Assembly (NCBI GenBank): GCA_024222485.1
Contig: JAAEPJ010000141.1
Span: forward strand, 1 to 64,000
Length of the DNA stretch: 64,000 bases
Direction of reading: 5' to 3'
From: a bacterium
GTDB taxonomy: Bacteria > RUG730 > JAAEPJ01
The first letter of the stretch is position 1; every line of letters begins with the position of its first letter. Below the pieces are notes generated by a model. The model ran no database searches. It was not told the origin of the DNA and saw only the letters and a program-made list of their open reading frames with translations. Position numbers and translations under genes: made by a program. Shown here one piece after another: positions 9,758-19,660 of this stretch.

Positions 9758-10964
9758 CTTTATTCACCTTATCAATTATAATCACTTCATCAGAGTTCTC
9801 TGGAAGATTATATAAAATATCTAACATCAAACCTTCCAAAATTGAACGCAAACCACGCGCTCCTGTATTGCGTGTCATCGCAATCTTAGCAATATCCTTC
9901 ACAGCATGATCTGTAACATTTAAAGTCTTCCCTTCTATTTCAAAAATCTTTTTATATTGTTTAATAATAGCATTTTTAGGTTCCGTTAAAATATGACAAA
10001 GATCCTCTATCTCTAATTTATCCAAAACAGCAAACACAGGAATACGCCCAATAAATTCTGGAATCAAACCATAGCTTACCAAATCTTCTGGTTGGACTTT
10101 TTGAACCATTTTGGAGCTCTCTTTATGCTTTTTAGTAACAATATTGGCTCCAAAACCCAGACCTTTTTTATGAATTCTATCACTTACGACCTCTGATAAC
10201 CCTTCAAAAGCTCCCCCACAAATAAATAAAATATTACTCGTATTAACCTTAATATATTCCTGTTGTGGATGCTTGCGTCCACCCTGAGGAGGAACATTAG
10301 CAACAGTGCCTTCTAAAATTTTTAAAAGTGCTTGCTGGACGCCCTCTCCAGAAACATCACGAGTAACTGATGGATTATCTTTTTTCCGAGCAATCTTATC
10401 TATTTCATCCAAATAAATAATCCCCATTTCTGCTTTTTTTACATTCATGTCGGCATTCTGCAATAACCTCAACAAAATATTCTCAACATCTTCACCAACA
10501 TACCCAGCCTCTGTCAAGCTCGTAGCATCAGCAATAGCAAAAGGAACATGTAACATCCGAGCCAAAGTTTGAGCCATTAATGTCTTTCCTGTACCTGTAC
10601 TACCAATAAATAAAATATTAGACTTTTCAAGCTCAACATCATTCTCTTTAATATTTTTATTATACTCAATACGCTTATAATGATTATAAACAGCAACGGC
10701 CATTACTTTTTTTGCATGCTCCTGACCAATCACATAGTCATCTAAAAACTGTTTAATTTCTTTTGGAGCAGGAATATCAATATTAAAATCATCAATATTC
10801 GCTGTTTTATCTTTTATATTCTGCTCACTTAAAATTTTATCAGACATTTTGATACAATCTTCACAAATAAAGTTTTTACCATTTCCAACTAAGCGTTTAA
10901 TTGATGCTTCCTTACGCCCACAAAACAGACATCTTTTGGGCTTTTTAGGTGGCATATTATCCAT
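9726..10964 (-). CDS. clpX: ClpXP unfoldase subunit ClpX
   Basis: ClpX is the AAA+ unfoldase that feeds substrates to ClpP. The 412-residue protein has the N-terminal Cys4 zinc-binding domain ('CLFCGRKEA' and 'FICEDCIKM'), Walker A '[15 protein letters not shown]', Walker B '[11 protein letters not shown]' and the ClpX-specific '[20 protein letters not shown]'. Both pore and sensor regions appear intact. It lies between clpP and lon in the same direction and overlaps the latter by 32 nt. Confidence 0.95.
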   Translation of the reverse strand: MDNMPPKKPKRCLFCGRKEASIKRLVGNGKNFICEDCIKMSDKILSEQNIKDKTANIDDFNIDIPAPKEIKQFLDDYVIGQEHAKKVMAVAVYNHYKRIEYNKNIKENDVELEKSNILFIGSTGTGKTLMAQTLARMLHVPFAIADATSLTEAGYVGEDVENILLRLLQNADMNVKKAEMGIIYLDEIDKIARKKDNPSVTRDVSGEGVQQALLKILEGTVANVPPQGGRKHPQQEYIKVNTSNILFICGGAFEGLSEVVSDRIHKKGLGFGANIVTKKHKESSKMVQKVQPEDLVSYGLIPEFIGRIPVFAVLDKLEIEDLCHILTEPKNAIIKQYKKIFEIEGKTLNVTDHAVKDIAKIAMTRNTGARGLRSILEGLMLDILYNLPENSDEVIIIDKVNKDANDEKKKAV

Positions 10965-11021
10965 ATCAAATTCTCCCTTTAAAAAATATCATACTTAAAG
11001 ATAAAAATAGCTACCCTACTT

Positions 11022-11606
11022 TTAAACTTTTTTATCAATAACCTCATCAACTAACCCATATTCTTTAGCGCGTTCAGCTGATAGGAAATTATCTCTCTCA
11101 GTATCTTTTTTAATATTGTCAACAGTTTGCCCCGTATGTTTCGCTAAAATCATATTCAATTTTTCTTTAATCCCCAAAATCTCTTTGGCATGAATTTCAA
11201 TATCAGTTGCTTGACCTTGAAACCCTCCAAGAGGCTGATGAATCATCACGCGTGCATTAGGCAAAATAAACCTCTTCCCTTTCTCCCCAGCTGATAATAA
11301 AAATGCTCCCATACTGGCTGCTTGACCAATACAGATTGTGGAGACTTTCGGTTTAATGTACTGCATCGTATCATAAATTGCCAAACCAGCAGTAACAACT
11401 CCCCCTGGTGAATTAATATATAAATAAATTTCCTTCTCAGGGTCATCCGCTTCTAAAAAAAGTAACTGTGCCACAACTAAGTTAGCAACATCATCATTAA
11501 TCTGAGTCCCTAAAAAAATAATTCTATCTTTTAAAAGTCGTGAATAAATATCATACGACCTCTCTCCATGTCTTGACTGGTCAACGACCATTGGAATTAC
11601 TGGCAT
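11022..11606 (-). CDS. clpP: ATP-dependent Clp protease proteolytic subunit
   Basis: ClpP forms the tetradecameric serine-protease chamber used by ClpX. The 194-residue sequence carries the full catalytic triad: S98 in '[11 protein letters not shown]', H123 in '[10 protein letters not shown]' and D172 in '[10 protein letters not shown]'. It begins '[20 protein letters not shown]', typical of the processed form with little propeptide. It sits between tig and clpX, the classic order of this operon. Confidence 0.96.
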   Translation of the reverse strand: MPVIPMVVDQSRHGERSYDIYSRLLKDRIIFLGTQINDDVANLVVAQLLFLEADDPEKEIYLYINSPGGVVTAGLAIYDTMQYIKPKVSTICIGQAASMGAFLLSAGEKGKRFILPNARVMIHQPLGGFQGQATDIEIHAKEILGIKEKLNMILAKHTGQTVDNIKKDTERDNFLSAERAKEYGLVDEVIDKKV

Positions 11607-11675
11607 TATACCCTCCCATTTTTTAAAAGCAGAAATTATATCTCTACTTCTAAAAATAATAAAACCCCATCCTGT

Positions 11676-12938
11676 TTATTTTTTAGCATTTTCCAATAAA
11701 AAATCAAATAATTTCTTATGGACAATATCTGTCATAATATTTACTTTATTTTTAGAATCTTCAAAATATGCTTTAACCTCTTTCTCCTGTGTAGGATTTT
11801 GCTTAAGGGCCTCTTGAATCCTAGATTCTATATCTTGATCATCTGCCTTTAAAGATTCTTTATCTGTAATCTGATTCAAGATATAATATGCTTTTACTTG
11901 TCTTTCTGCATCTTTTTTAAACTTATCCATCATAGGAGTTACATCAAAATCATTCATCCCATAATATTTATATTGCTCTTTCGTTTTTTCTGCTATTCTA
12001 TTCGTTTCATTAACAACCATTGTTTTTGGCACTTCAACCGGATTATTCTTAATTAATTTATCAATAACCTCATCCTCAAGTTCACGCTTATTTTGCTTTT
12101 CTTTCTCCAAATTTAAAGACTCTTTCGTCTTTTTCTTTAAATCTTCGACTGAGTCAGCACCAAATTTTTTCACAAACTCTGTATCTAGCTTAGGTAATAC
12201 TTTTTTCTTGATTTCTAAAACTTTCACATAAAAAACAACATCTTTATCGGCATATTCCTTTGCATGGTAATCCTTTGGAAACTTTAACTCTAATTTTTTT
12301 TCATCAGCAACTTTTAAACCAACCAGTCCCTCGGAAAATCCATCAATAAAACCACTATTTTTAATCGATAAAATCCGGTCTTTTTCGCTACCACCTTCAA
12401 AAACTTCACCATCAATTTTCCCCTCATAATCAATCGTAACAAAGCTATCATCTGAAATAATAGCGGCTTCATCCACTTCAAGGGAAGAACTTCTGTCTCT
12501 TAATTGGTTAAGATAATCCTTCAGGTCTTTTTCAGTCACCTTAGCTACTTTTTTCTTAATCGCTAAACCTTTATAGTTATTAACTTCAAAATTAGGTGCA
12601 ACTTCATAAACTGCCTTAAATTTTACGATCCCATCTTTAACATCCATATCCTTGACTTCAGGATAAAAAAGGGCATCAATCTTTTGGGACTTTACTCCTT
12701 CCGATATTGCTTGAGGGATTAATTCTTGCAAAAGTTCATGTTCAGCATTAGCACTAAATTTCATCTTAATCATATCAAGCGGAGCCTTACCTTTTCTAAA
12801 ACCCTTTATCTCTGCCTGCGCTTGAATTTTTGTAAAAGCTTTTAACCTAGCAGCATCAACTGCCTCTTGATTTATTTCAAACTCTAACTCAATCTCACAA
12901 GGTCGTTTTTCTAATATTTTAATCTCTAGTCCGTTCAT
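11676..12938 (-). CDS. tig: Trigger factor, ribosome-bound chaperone
   Basis: Trigger factor binds ribosomes and shields nascent chains. The 420 residues show the ribosome-docking segment 'GFRKGKAPLDMIKMKF' (signature GFRxGxxP). An FKBP-type prolyl isomerase domain follows at about residues 150-240 ('VTIDYEGKIDGEVFEGG', 'FIDGFSEGLVGLKV'), then a long helical C-terminal domain. It is the first gene of tig-clpP-clpX-lon on the minus strand. Confidence 0.94.
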   Translation of the reverse strand: MNGLEIKILEKRPCEIELEFEINQEAVDAARLKAFTKIQAQAEIKGFRKGKAPLDMIKMKFSANAEHELLQELIPQAISEGVKSQKIDALFYPEVKDMDVKDGIVKFKAVYEVAPNFEVNNYKGLAIKKKVAKVTEKDLKDYLNQLRDRSSSLEVDEAAIISDDSFVTIDYEGKIDGEVFEGGSEKDRILSIKNSGFIDGFSEGLVGLKVADEKKLELKFPKDYHAKEYADKDVVFYVKVLEIKKKVLPKLDTEFVKKFGADSVEDLKKKTKESLNLEKEKQNKRELEDEVIDKLIKNNPVEVPKTMVVNETNRIAEKTKEQYKYYGMNDFDVTPMMDKFKKDAERQVKAYYILNQITDKESLKADDQDIESRIQEALKQNPTQEKEVKAYFEDSKNKVNIMTDIVHKKLFDFLLENAKK

Positions 12939-13001
12939 TATTTACCTCTCTATACTATATTAATAATTTTGATTTATAAAGGTAGGTTAAAACTTTTAAT
13001 A

Positions 13002-13082
13002 TGCGAGAGGAGAGACTCGAACTCTCACGCCAAAGACACTAGATCCTAAGTCTAGCGCGTCTACCAATTCCGCCACTCTCGC
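13002..13082 (-). tRNA. tRNA-Leu (anticodon UAG)
   Basis: On the minus strand the acceptor arms GCGAGAG and CTCTCGC pair, followed by discriminator A at 13002. The anticodon stem is CTAGA/TCTAG around loop CTTAGGA, giving anticodon TAG. The T-arm contains GTTCGAGTC and the D-arm GGTAGAC. The gene has a short extra arm as expected for tRNA-Leu. The 3' CCA is not encoded (the next bases are TTA), so a CCA-adding enzyme is needed. Confidence 0.95.
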
Positions 13083-13117
13083 ATAAAGTTTTATTTAGAG
13101 ATAAAGTCTCTTCATAT

Positions 13118-13381
13118 CTATAGTTTCAGTAATCGCTCTTCAGATTTTTTAACGATATCCTGAGATTTAAAATAATTCTGAATAATCTGCCTATAAAGCA
13201 ACTTTGCATTTTTAATCTTATCTGCCGATTCATATCTCTCAGCTATTTTCAATAAAATCTCTGCTCGCTCCCGACTATTTTCTGATCTGGCAAACTGCCT
13301 TCGTAAATCAGTTATAGTCCTCGCAAACATAGGCACTAAAAGCATCAAAGTAAAAATTAAACTTACAATAAGTTTTTTCAT
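13118..13381 (-). CDS. Small exported TPR-like protein
   Basis: This 87-residue protein starts with a clear signal peptide (MKKLIVSLIFTLMLLVPMFA). Two helices follow that look like one tetratricopeptide-type repeat: 'AEILLKIAERYESADKIKNA' and 'LLYRQIIQNYFKSQDI'. This resembles the repeats of periplasmic YbgF/BamD-like proteins, but there are too few repeats to assign a family. It lies 36 bp downstream of mnmE-side sequence and before the tRNA gene, apparently as a single gene. Function unknown. Confidence 0.65.
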   Translation of the reverse strand: MKKLIVSLIFTLMLLVPMFARTITDLRRQFARSENSRERAEILLKIAERYESADKIKNAKLLYRQIIQNYFKSQDIVKKSEERLLKL

Positions 13382-13440
13382 TAGGCAAAATTATACAATT
13401 AACTATTAGAAAAAGCAAAAAAAATATTGTAATATTATCA

Positions 13441-13469
13441 TAAAGCATAAAAATATAATCCATGCTTTA
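13441..13469. repeat. 8-bp inverted repeat between mnmE and the TPR-like gene
   Basis: The arms taaagcat (13441-13448) and atgcttta (13462-13469) are perfect complements with a 13-nt loop. It lies downstream of mnmE on the minus strand. No strong T-run follows directly, so a terminator role is only possible. Confidence 0.35.
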
Positions 13470-13596
13470 GGGATATTATAGTAAACAAACAGTAATCCTA
13501 TAATATAAACTCAAAAATAAAATTTATTTAATCGTTGAATAGCAAAAGTCTAACATAAATCAAAACCTTTTTATCGTTTTGGATAAACCTTAATTT

Positions 13597-14940
13597 TTAT
13601 TTCCCTATACAAAAATCGCTAAAAATAAGATCTAAAACGGCTTCTGTCACATCAATACCTAAAATTTCTGCTAAAAGATTAACGGCTTGCCGAATATCCA
13701 TAGCAATAACAACCAAGTCATCCTCTTTAACAATATTATCAAGGATTAATAAAATATTATTAAAGATTAATTGATGTCGATTATTAACAACAAATTTTGA
13801 TTCTGAAACTTCAGAATTCCTCAGAAAATCATCGATACAAATATCAAGTAGCTTCTCAATATTTTTCCCCGTTTTAGCAGAAACTGAAATTTCAACCTTA
13901 GCAGCAATTTGATACTTTGTTAAAGAGACTCCAGATGGAGAAATTAAACGTAAATCATCTTTATTCCCAACAAGGATAAGCCTATCTCTATCCTTAATAT
14001 TAGTCAAGTCTGGTGGATCATACCTTTCTAAGTCTACAATTAAAAATACATAGTCTGCTTGAGCGATATACTCATTCGTTTTAATAATACCTTGTCTCTC
14101 GATTTCTGCATGTTGATCATCAATAAACTCTGTTGCATGTTTTAAACCTGCAGTATCAATCAAGTTAATCCTAATACCTTGATGTTCAATAACAGCTTCT
14201 ACGGCATCACGCGTTGTCCCAGAAACCTTGCTGACAATAGATTTTTCTTTATCCAAAATAGTATTTAAAAGAGAAGACTTCCCAACATTAGGTCTCCCAA
14301 CTAAAGCAACATCGAGACCATGACAAAGTCTATTAACTCTTTCACCTGTCTTAATTTTTCTTTTAAGTTCTAAGGTAATATCTTTAAGTTTACAAAAAAA
14401 AGCTGAACGATCGAAATCGATAATATCTTCATGATCTAACACGACTTCTAGATCTTTTAATAGGTTTAAAAGTTTGATTCTAAAATATTCTATTTGCTTT
14501 GACAAGCCACCTTTGAGCTGTTTCTGCGCTATCTGCTCGGAATATGTACTTTCAGCATGAATGACATCTAAAACGGCTTCTGCTTGTGTTAAGTCTAGTT
14601 TCCCATTTAAAAAAGCTCGTTCAGTAAATTCGCCAGGCTTAGCGAGTCTTGCTCCAAGTTTCTGTGATAAAGATAAAATTGCTTGCATAACGACCATATT
14701 GTTATGACATGAAATTTCAATAACATCCTCACCGGTATAAGTGTGTGGGGCTTTAAAATAAGTTAACAAAACCTCATCAATATCAATAATATAAGCATGA
14801 TAAACCTTATGAGACTTAAAAGAACTGAGATTAGACATTTCCTGACAAATTTTAAATGCAGACAAACCACTTAAACGAATAAGCCCGATTGCACCTTTCC
14901 CCATAGGGGTAGAAATCGCAACAATTGTATCAGCTAACAT
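13597..14940 (-). CDS. mnmE: tRNA modification GTPase MnmE
   Basis: MnmE with MnmG installs 5-carboxymethylaminomethyl groups on U34 of certain tRNAs. The 447-residue protein has the N-terminal formyl-THF domain ('DTIVAISTPMGKGAIGLIRL'), a G domain with G1 'GRPNVGKSSLLN', G3 'DTAGL' and G4 'NKDD', and the essential C-terminal CIGK motif. Its start lies 5 nt after the end of the broken yjbQ. In many bacteria mnmE lies near dnaA with rpmH-rnpA-yidC; those three are absent here. Confidence 0.94.
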   Translation of the reverse strand: MLADTIVAISTPMGKGAIGLIRLSGLSAFKICQEMSNLSSFKSHKVYHAYIIDIDEVLLTYFKAPHTYTGEDVIEISCHNNMVVMQAILSLSQKLGARLAKPGEFTERAFLNGKLDLTQAEAVLDVIHAESTYSEQIAQKQLKGGLSKQIEYFRIKLLNLLKDLEVVLDHEDIIDFDRSAFFCKLKDITLELKRKIKTGERVNRLCHGLDVALVGRPNVGKSSLLNTILDKEKSIVSKVSGTTRDAVEAVIEHQGIRINLIDTAGLKHATEFIDDQHAEIERQGIIKTNEYIAQADYVFLIVDLERYDPPDLTNIKDRDRLILVGNKDDLRLISPSGVSLTKYQIAAKVEISVSAKTGKNIEKLLDICIDDFLRNSEVSESKFVVNNRHQLIFNNILLILDNIVKEDDLVVIAMDIRQAVNLLAEILGIDVTEAVLDLIFSDFCIGK

Positions 14941-14945
14941 CTCAG

Positions 14946-15365
14946 TTACTCTCCTATAATTTTCACTAACACTCTTTTATTTTTTTGACCATCAAACTCG
15001 CCATAAAAAATTGCCTCCCATGGTCCAAAGTCAAGCTTTCCATTCGTGATAGCAATAACGACTTCTCGCCCCATAATACTACGATTCAGGTGAGCATCAG
15101 CATTATCCTCACCGATTAAGTTATGGTGGTAAAAGGAAGTAGGGTTATATGGTGCAAGCTCTTCTACCCATTTCAAAATATCTTGATGCAGGTCTTTTTC
15201 ATTATCATTAATAAAAAAACTGGAAGTAATATGCATAAAGTTAACTAAACAAATACCTTCTTTAATATTACTTTTATTTAATAAATCTATTACTTTTGCA
15301 GTAAAATTTACTATTTCATATCGTTTTTAAGTTTTTATTAATAAATGTTCAGCCAAGCTTTTCAT
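14946..15365 (-). pseudogene. yjbQ: YjbQ (UPF0047) family, interrupted by one stop codon
   Basis: From an ATG at 15365, preceded by an AAGGAG ribosome site 10 nt away, the frame reads 'MKSLAEHLLIKT', then TAA (15327-15329), then '[16 protein letters not shown]' and on to the normal C-terminus '[10 protein letters not shown]'. The full frame is 139 residues, the usual family length, and the family normally has lysine where the stop sits (AAA to TAA). Conserved residues remain: 'FMHITSSFF', '[15 protein letters not shown]', '[13 protein letters not shown]'. Only a 96-residue product lacking the first strands can start at the internal ATG (15236). The family has a reported thiamine-phosphate-synthase side activity; its main role is unsettled. 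Confidence 0.8.
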
Positions 15366-15667
15366 CTATAAGGGACTCCTTTTCTCTTATTTCAATAAAC
15401 TTTAATTTATTTTATTTTACATTTTTTGTTTTGTCCGCATAAATTATAAAAAATATATAGCGAAGTTAGCTTTAAAAAATTATCATTTTTTGATATATTA
15501 ATAAAAGATTATAATTAATAAATTAAACAATATAACTTCAAATTTTATATGTCAAATCATCTAAGGATTCTTTTTCTATTTTATTAGTTTTAAATCCTTA
15601 CATATAAACTTTTTTTTAGTATTAATATTTATTGGCAATGCGGTGTGCAGATAAAAAGGATAAAAAA
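15366..15667 (+). other. AT-rich leader upstream of dnaA
   Basis: This 302-bp divergent region between yjbQ and dnaA is extremely AT-rich and holds no gene. It must carry the promoters of both genes. I see no good DnaA box here; they lie on the other side of dnaA. Confidence 0.5.
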
Positions 15668-17008
15668 ATGTGGAATCAAATTGTTAGTTATCTAGAAGAA
15701 AAGGTAGCGACAGAAGATTTAGATTTATGGCTTAAAGAAACGAAATTAAAATCATTAGAAAATAATATTTTAGAGATTGCTGTACCTAATCATTTTTTTC
15801 AAGAATGGATTGAAGATAATTGTTTAACGCATATCCAAGATTTTTATGAAAAAAAAGAAACAAAAAATGTAAAAGTTAAGTTCACTATTAATAAAAAAAA
15901 ATCAACAGAGGATAAATTTACCCCTCAATCTTTACCATCAGAATTAACAGAAAAGTCATTTAGAAAAACAAAAAACCTATATCTTTTTAATAAAAAATAT
16001 ACCTTTGACACCTTTGTTGTGGGAAAAAATAACCGTTTTGCTCAAGCAGCATGCGAAGCTGTAGCCAAAGAACCGGGAACAGCGTATAACCCTTTATTTA
16101 TTTATGGTGGTGTAGGTCTTGGAAAGACACACCTTTTGCATGCAATCGGTAACTATGTTAAAGCAATAAACCCTAAATCAAAAGTCTTATATATTACAGC
16201 CGATAAGTTTATGAACGAACTAATTGAAGCTATCAGGCATGACAAAAACATTGAATTTAGACAAAAATATCGGACACTTGATGTGCTTTTAATTGATGAT
16301 ATTCAATTTTTATCGGGCAAAGAAAGCACACAGGAAGAATTCTTTCATACATTCAATACTTTATATGAATCACATAAACAGATTGTTTTATCCAGTGATT
16401 GTACTCCCAAAGAAATCCCGACATTAGAAGAAAGACTTCGTTCTAGATTTGAATGGGGAGTAATAGCTGATGTACAAGCCCCTGATTTTGAAACGCGTGT
16501 AGCAATTTTAAGAAGAAAGGCAGAAATGGATAATATCAATGCTAGTGAGGATGTCATTAATTTTATTGCAACGAAAGTTAAAGCGAATATTCGCAAGCTT
16601 GAAGGATCCTTAATCCGTGTAGCTGCTTTTTCAGAGCTGACTAGTGTAGGAATAAATATTGATTCTACACGAGAAGTACTTAAAGATATTGTTAAAGATG
16701 AACCTATCACACAGGCTATAAGTATTGATTTAATTCAAGAGATTACAGGGCGTTATTTTAATGTCGATAAAGCAGATATCCTTAGTAAAAAACGCAATGA
16801 CTCAATTGTTCTACCCAGACAAGTTGCGATCTATATTACGAGGGAGATTACGACTCTTTCGATTACAGAAATTGGTCGAAAATTCGGAGGTAGAGATCAT
16901 ACGACAGTTATGTATGCCTGTGGAAAAATTAAGAAAAAAATACAAGAAGACCCATATTTCAGTGCCCTTGTGAATAAAGTTATAAATGAAATTAAAAATC
17001 ATTTATAA
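15668..17008 (+). CDS. dnaA: Chromosomal replication initiator DnaA
   Basis: DnaA binds origin boxes and melts DNA to start replication. The ATG at 15668 is chosen because AAGGA lies 7 nt upstream and the protein then begins MWNQIVSYLEE, as in most DnaA proteins; a longer frame from 15632 would add 12 odd residues. The 446 residues comprise domain I, a linker, the AAA+ module (Walker A 'GGVGLGKTHLL', Walker B 'LLIDDIQFLSGK') and domain IV with the DnaA signature 'GGRDHTTVMYACGKI'. It sits at the strand switch of the window. Confidence 0.96.
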   Translation: MWNQIVSYLEEKVATEDLDLWLKETKLKSLENNILEIAVPNHFFQEWIEDNCLTHIQDFYEKKETKNVKVKFTINKKKSTEDKFTPQSLPSELTEKSFRKTKNLYLFNKKYTFDTFVVGKNNRFAQAACEAVAKEPGTAYNPLFIYGGVGLGKTHLLHAIGNYVKAINPKSKVLYITADKFMNELIEAIRHDKNIEFRQKYRTLDVLLIDDIQFLSGKESTQEEFFHTFNTLYESHKQIVLSSDCTPKEIPTLEERLRSRFEWGVIADVQAPDFETRVAILRRKAEMDNINASEDVINFIATKVKANIRKLEGSLIRVAAFSELTSVGINIDSTREVLKDIVKDEPITQAISIDLIQEITGRYFNVDKADILSKKRNDSIVLPRQVAIYITREITTLSITEIGRKFGGRDHTTVMYACGKIKKKIQEDPYFSALVNKVINEIKNHL

Positions 17009-17010
17009 CA

Positions 17011-17019
17011 TGTGGATAA
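17011..17019 (-). promoter_or_regulatory. DnaA box
   Basis: TGTGGATAA is the exact reverse complement of the consensus TTATCCACA, 2 bp past the dnaA stop codon. Confidence 0.75.
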
Positions 17020-17164
17020 CTTTACAGCAAACTTTGAAACTTTATTTCTATTAACTAGTTATTCATGATTTTTTAAATAATTTGTAAAATTTTAAAGAAG
17101 TTTTCCAAGTTTTTAAATTACAAAATATACTGTAAAACAAAGGATAAATAGTAATAATAAAAAG

Positions 17165-17200
17165 TTTTCCACATTATACAGAAAACTACTACTATTACTA
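17165..17200 (+). promoter_or_regulatory. DnaA box plus DnaA-trio element
   Basis: TTTTCCACA at 17165-17173 (one mismatch from consensus) is followed after 12 nt by CTA CTA CTA TTA CTA at 17186-17200. The bottom strand of the trios is the single-stranded DnaA binding substrate in the Bacillus model. Confidence 0.7.
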
Positions 17201-17330
17201 ATTATATTTAATATATTCTTTAAAAAGAAATTAACTGTAAAACATAAAAGTTTAATTTCTTTCTAAAAGTTAACTAATGCTAAAATAAATATGTTTATTT
17301 CTTAAAACATAAACAAAAGGAGTTTCTATA

Positions 17331-18443
17331 ATGCATATTAAATGTTTAAAAAGTGAACTGCTACAAGCACTTCAAGTTATTTTCCCTGCAATATCGACAA
17401 AAACATCATTACCCGTTTTAAGTAATGTTTTATTAAAGATTACAGAAAATAATACTTTAATTTTAATTTCAACAGACTTAGAAATGACGATTAAAACCTA
17501 TATAAATGCTACCGTTATAAAGAAAGGTGGGATTACTATACCGGCTAAAAGACTTTTAGATATTACTAAAGAGCTTGGTACGGAAGAAATAGAGTTAAAG
17601 GTAAATGAAGACTTTAAGGTTTATCTGACAAGCGGAAAATCAAAGTTCACAATTATGGGGCTTGATGAAGAAGATTATCCTGTTATCCCAGAAATTATGG
17701 AAAATGATGTCCATTTTGTGATTGATAAGGACTTGCTCAAAAATATGATCAATAAAACTATTTTTTCTGTTTCGTATGATGAAACTCGTCATGTTTTAAA
17801 TGGTATCTATGTTAAGGTTGAAGATAATAAAATTATCATGGTATCAACGGATGGGCGTAGACTCTGTTATATAGATAACAAATTTGATGCGGAAAATAGC
17901 GGTAATTTTGATTTTATTTTATCCACCAAAACTATTAGCGAGCTTAATAAACTAATTGGGATGCTGACCATTGATGATGTCGAGATTGGGATAAAAGATA
18001 ATCAAGTTGCTTTTAAGATAGATAAACATATTATGCTTGCTAAGCTTATTCAAGGGATCTTTCCTAACTATTCTCAAATTATTGATCAAAATTTTTCTAT
18101 GAATATTGATATTAATAAAGAAGACTTGTTCGCTATAACCAAACGAGTTTCTATTCTTAATATGGATAAAACAGAATCAATTAAATACTCCTTTTGGAAT
18201 AATAAACTTAATGTTTCGGTCGCAACTCAAGGAATTGGTGAAGCAGAAGATGAAATTGATATTGTTTATGAGGGAAGTGTTTTTGATATTGCTTATAATC
18301 CTAATTATATTATGGATGTTTTAAGGAATATGGAATCTGATGAAATTTCTTTAATGTTAAGTACACCTATTAATCCATGTGCAATTAAAGAAAAAGGCAC
18401 AGATTCTTCTTATCTATGTGTTATTATGCCGATGAGAATATAG
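17331..18443 (+). CDS. dnaN: DNA polymerase III sliding clamp
   Basis: The beta clamp encircles DNA and tethers the replicative polymerase. The 370-residue protein has the three-fold clamp layout. It starts 'MHIKCLKSELLQALQVI', includes 'TKTSLPVLSNVLLKITEN', 'FSVSYDETRHVLNGIY' and ends with the canonical 'CVIMPMRI'. The ATG has a strong AAGGAG ribosome site. It is 3 nt from recF and clearly cotranscribed. Confidence 0.95.
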   Translation: MHIKCLKSELLQALQVIFPAISTKTSLPVLSNVLLKITENNTLILISTDLEMTIKTYINATVIKKGGITIPAKRLLDITKELGTEEIELKVNEDFKVYLTSGKSKFTIMGLDEEDYPVIPEIMENDVHFVIDKDLLKNMINKTIFSVSYDETRHVLNGIYVKVEDNKIIMVSTDGRRLCYIDNKFDAENSGNFDFILSTKTISELNKLIGMLTIDDVEIGIKDNQVAFKIDKHIMLAKLIQGIFPNYSQIIDQNFSMNIDINKEDLFAITKRVSILNMDKTESIKYSFWNNKLNVSVATQGIGEAEDEIDIVYEGSVFDIAYNPNYIMDVLRNMESDEISLMLSTPINPCAIKEKGTDSSYLCVIMPMRI

Positions 18444-18446
18444 TTT

Positions 18447-19538
18447 GTGTATCTTAGTAAAATAAGACTTTATAATTTTCGATCTTACGAAGATTTTTCT
18501 TGTCATTTTTGTAAGACTTGGAATATTTTGGTAGGTGAAAATGGTTGCGGAAAAACTAACCTTTTGGAAGCAATTTATTATTCTTTTACATCAAGGTCAC
18601 CACGCACAGTACATTTAAAAGAACTTATTAATATGAATTTTTCTCCACATAAATTTGCCTTGAATATTGAGTTTAAAAAAGATGATATTAATAATAAGGT
18701 GTCTCATAAGTATTTATATGAAAACCGAAAATCACATAAAAATATACAGTTTAACTCTAAAAAAGTATCTATTCTCGAGTTAGTTGGTAAAATTCCTTTT
18801 GTCTATTTTGTGCCTGAAGATTTAAATATGATTAAGGGGGATTCTAAATTTAGGCGTAAGCTGCTAGATTTTATTTTATTTCAGATATATCCCAGTTATA
18901 AATTTAGTTTAACCAAATACTCAGGTATTTTAAAAGAAAGAAATGTTTTGTTGCGAAATATTCGTGATGGCAAAATGAGTGCTGAATTATTATCAGAGTG
19001 GGATATGATGCTCGTTGATGTTGGTTTTGATATTTTTTCTAAGCGCCAAAATTTAACTAAAATATTAAACCAAAAGCTAAAAAAATCAGATAATGTCTAT
19101 TTAAAAGAGAATGAGTTAGAGATTTTTTATAAGTCATCTGTAAAGTCACAGGATGATTTTTTAGCAAGGTTAAGAAAAAATAGAGAGCGTGAAATTAGCT
19201 ATGGGGTTACTTTAACGGGAGTCCATCGCGATAATTTACAGTTTATGTTGAATGGATCTAACTTAAAAAAATTTGGTTCACAGGGACAGCAGAGATTATT
19301 TATTTTAACCTTAAAAATTTTAACAGCAGAGGTTATTTTTGGTTTTACGAAAGAAAAACCGATTTTAATTTTTGATGATGTTTTTTCGGAACTTGATTTG
19401 TTAAAAATTAAGACCTTAATTGATATTTTGGGCGAAAAAAAATACCAAGTTTTTGTCTCGAGTGTGAGCGTTGCTGGTTTTAGTGATTTTTTTTCGAATT
19501 TTGATACTAAAATTTTTAAGATTGACGAGCTTAGCTAA
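18447..19538 (+). CDS. recF: DNA replication/repair ATPase RecF
   Basis: RecF is an SMC-like ATPase that helps load RecA at gaps. The 363 residues show Walker A 'GENGCGKTNLLEAIYY', the ABC-type signature region 'FGSQGQQRLFILTLKI' and Walker B 'PILIFDDVFSELD'. The start codon is GTG at 18447, 3 nt after dnaN, and the N-terminus 'VYLSKIRLYNFRSYEDF' aligns with known RecF proteins. Confidence 0.93.
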   Translation: MYLSKIRLYNFRSYEDFSCHFCKTWNILVGENGCGKTNLLEAIYYSFTSRSPRTVHLKELINMNFSPHKFALNIEFKKDDINNKVSHKYLYENRKSHKNIQFNSKKVSILELVGKIPFVYFVPEDLNMIKGDSKFRRKLLDFILFQIYPSYKFSLTKYSGILKERNVLLRNIRDGKMSAELLSEWDMMLVDVGFDIFSKRQNLTKILNQKLKKSDNVYLKENELEIFYKSSVKSQDDFLARLRKNREREISYGVTLTGVHRDNLQFMLNGSNLKKFGSQGQQRLFILTLKILTAEVIFGFTKEKPILIFDDVFSELDLLKIKTLIDILGEKKYQVFVSSVSVAGFSDFFSNFDTKIFKIDELS

Positions 19539-19660
19539 TCAAAGGTTTTATTTGTTATTTTAAATGTTATAATTTAAAAAGGTATTGATATTTGTTGTTG
19601 TTAAAAAAATAATATTTAGCTAATTCTTATATTTTGAAATTTTATTATCTGGAGCATGAA

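Larger units (their letters stand above)
17009..17330. other. oriC: Replication origin (oriC) between dnaA and dnaN
   Basis: The 322-bp gap contains a DnaA box TGTGGATAA at 17011-17019 and a second box TTTTCCACA at 17165-17173. A run of five DnaA-trio repeats follows (CTACTACTATTACTA, 17186-17200) and leads into AT-only sequence (17201-17225). A box, a short spacer, trios and an AT-rich unwinding region together match the bacterial origin unwinding layout described in Bacillus. Genes on each side point away from it. The promoter of dnaN must also lie in the right half. Confidence 0.8.

Noticed and set aside
15632-15667. Longer DnaA starting at 15632
   Set aside because: The added residues are atypical and the ATG at 15668 has a proper ribosome site and the usual DnaA N-terminus.
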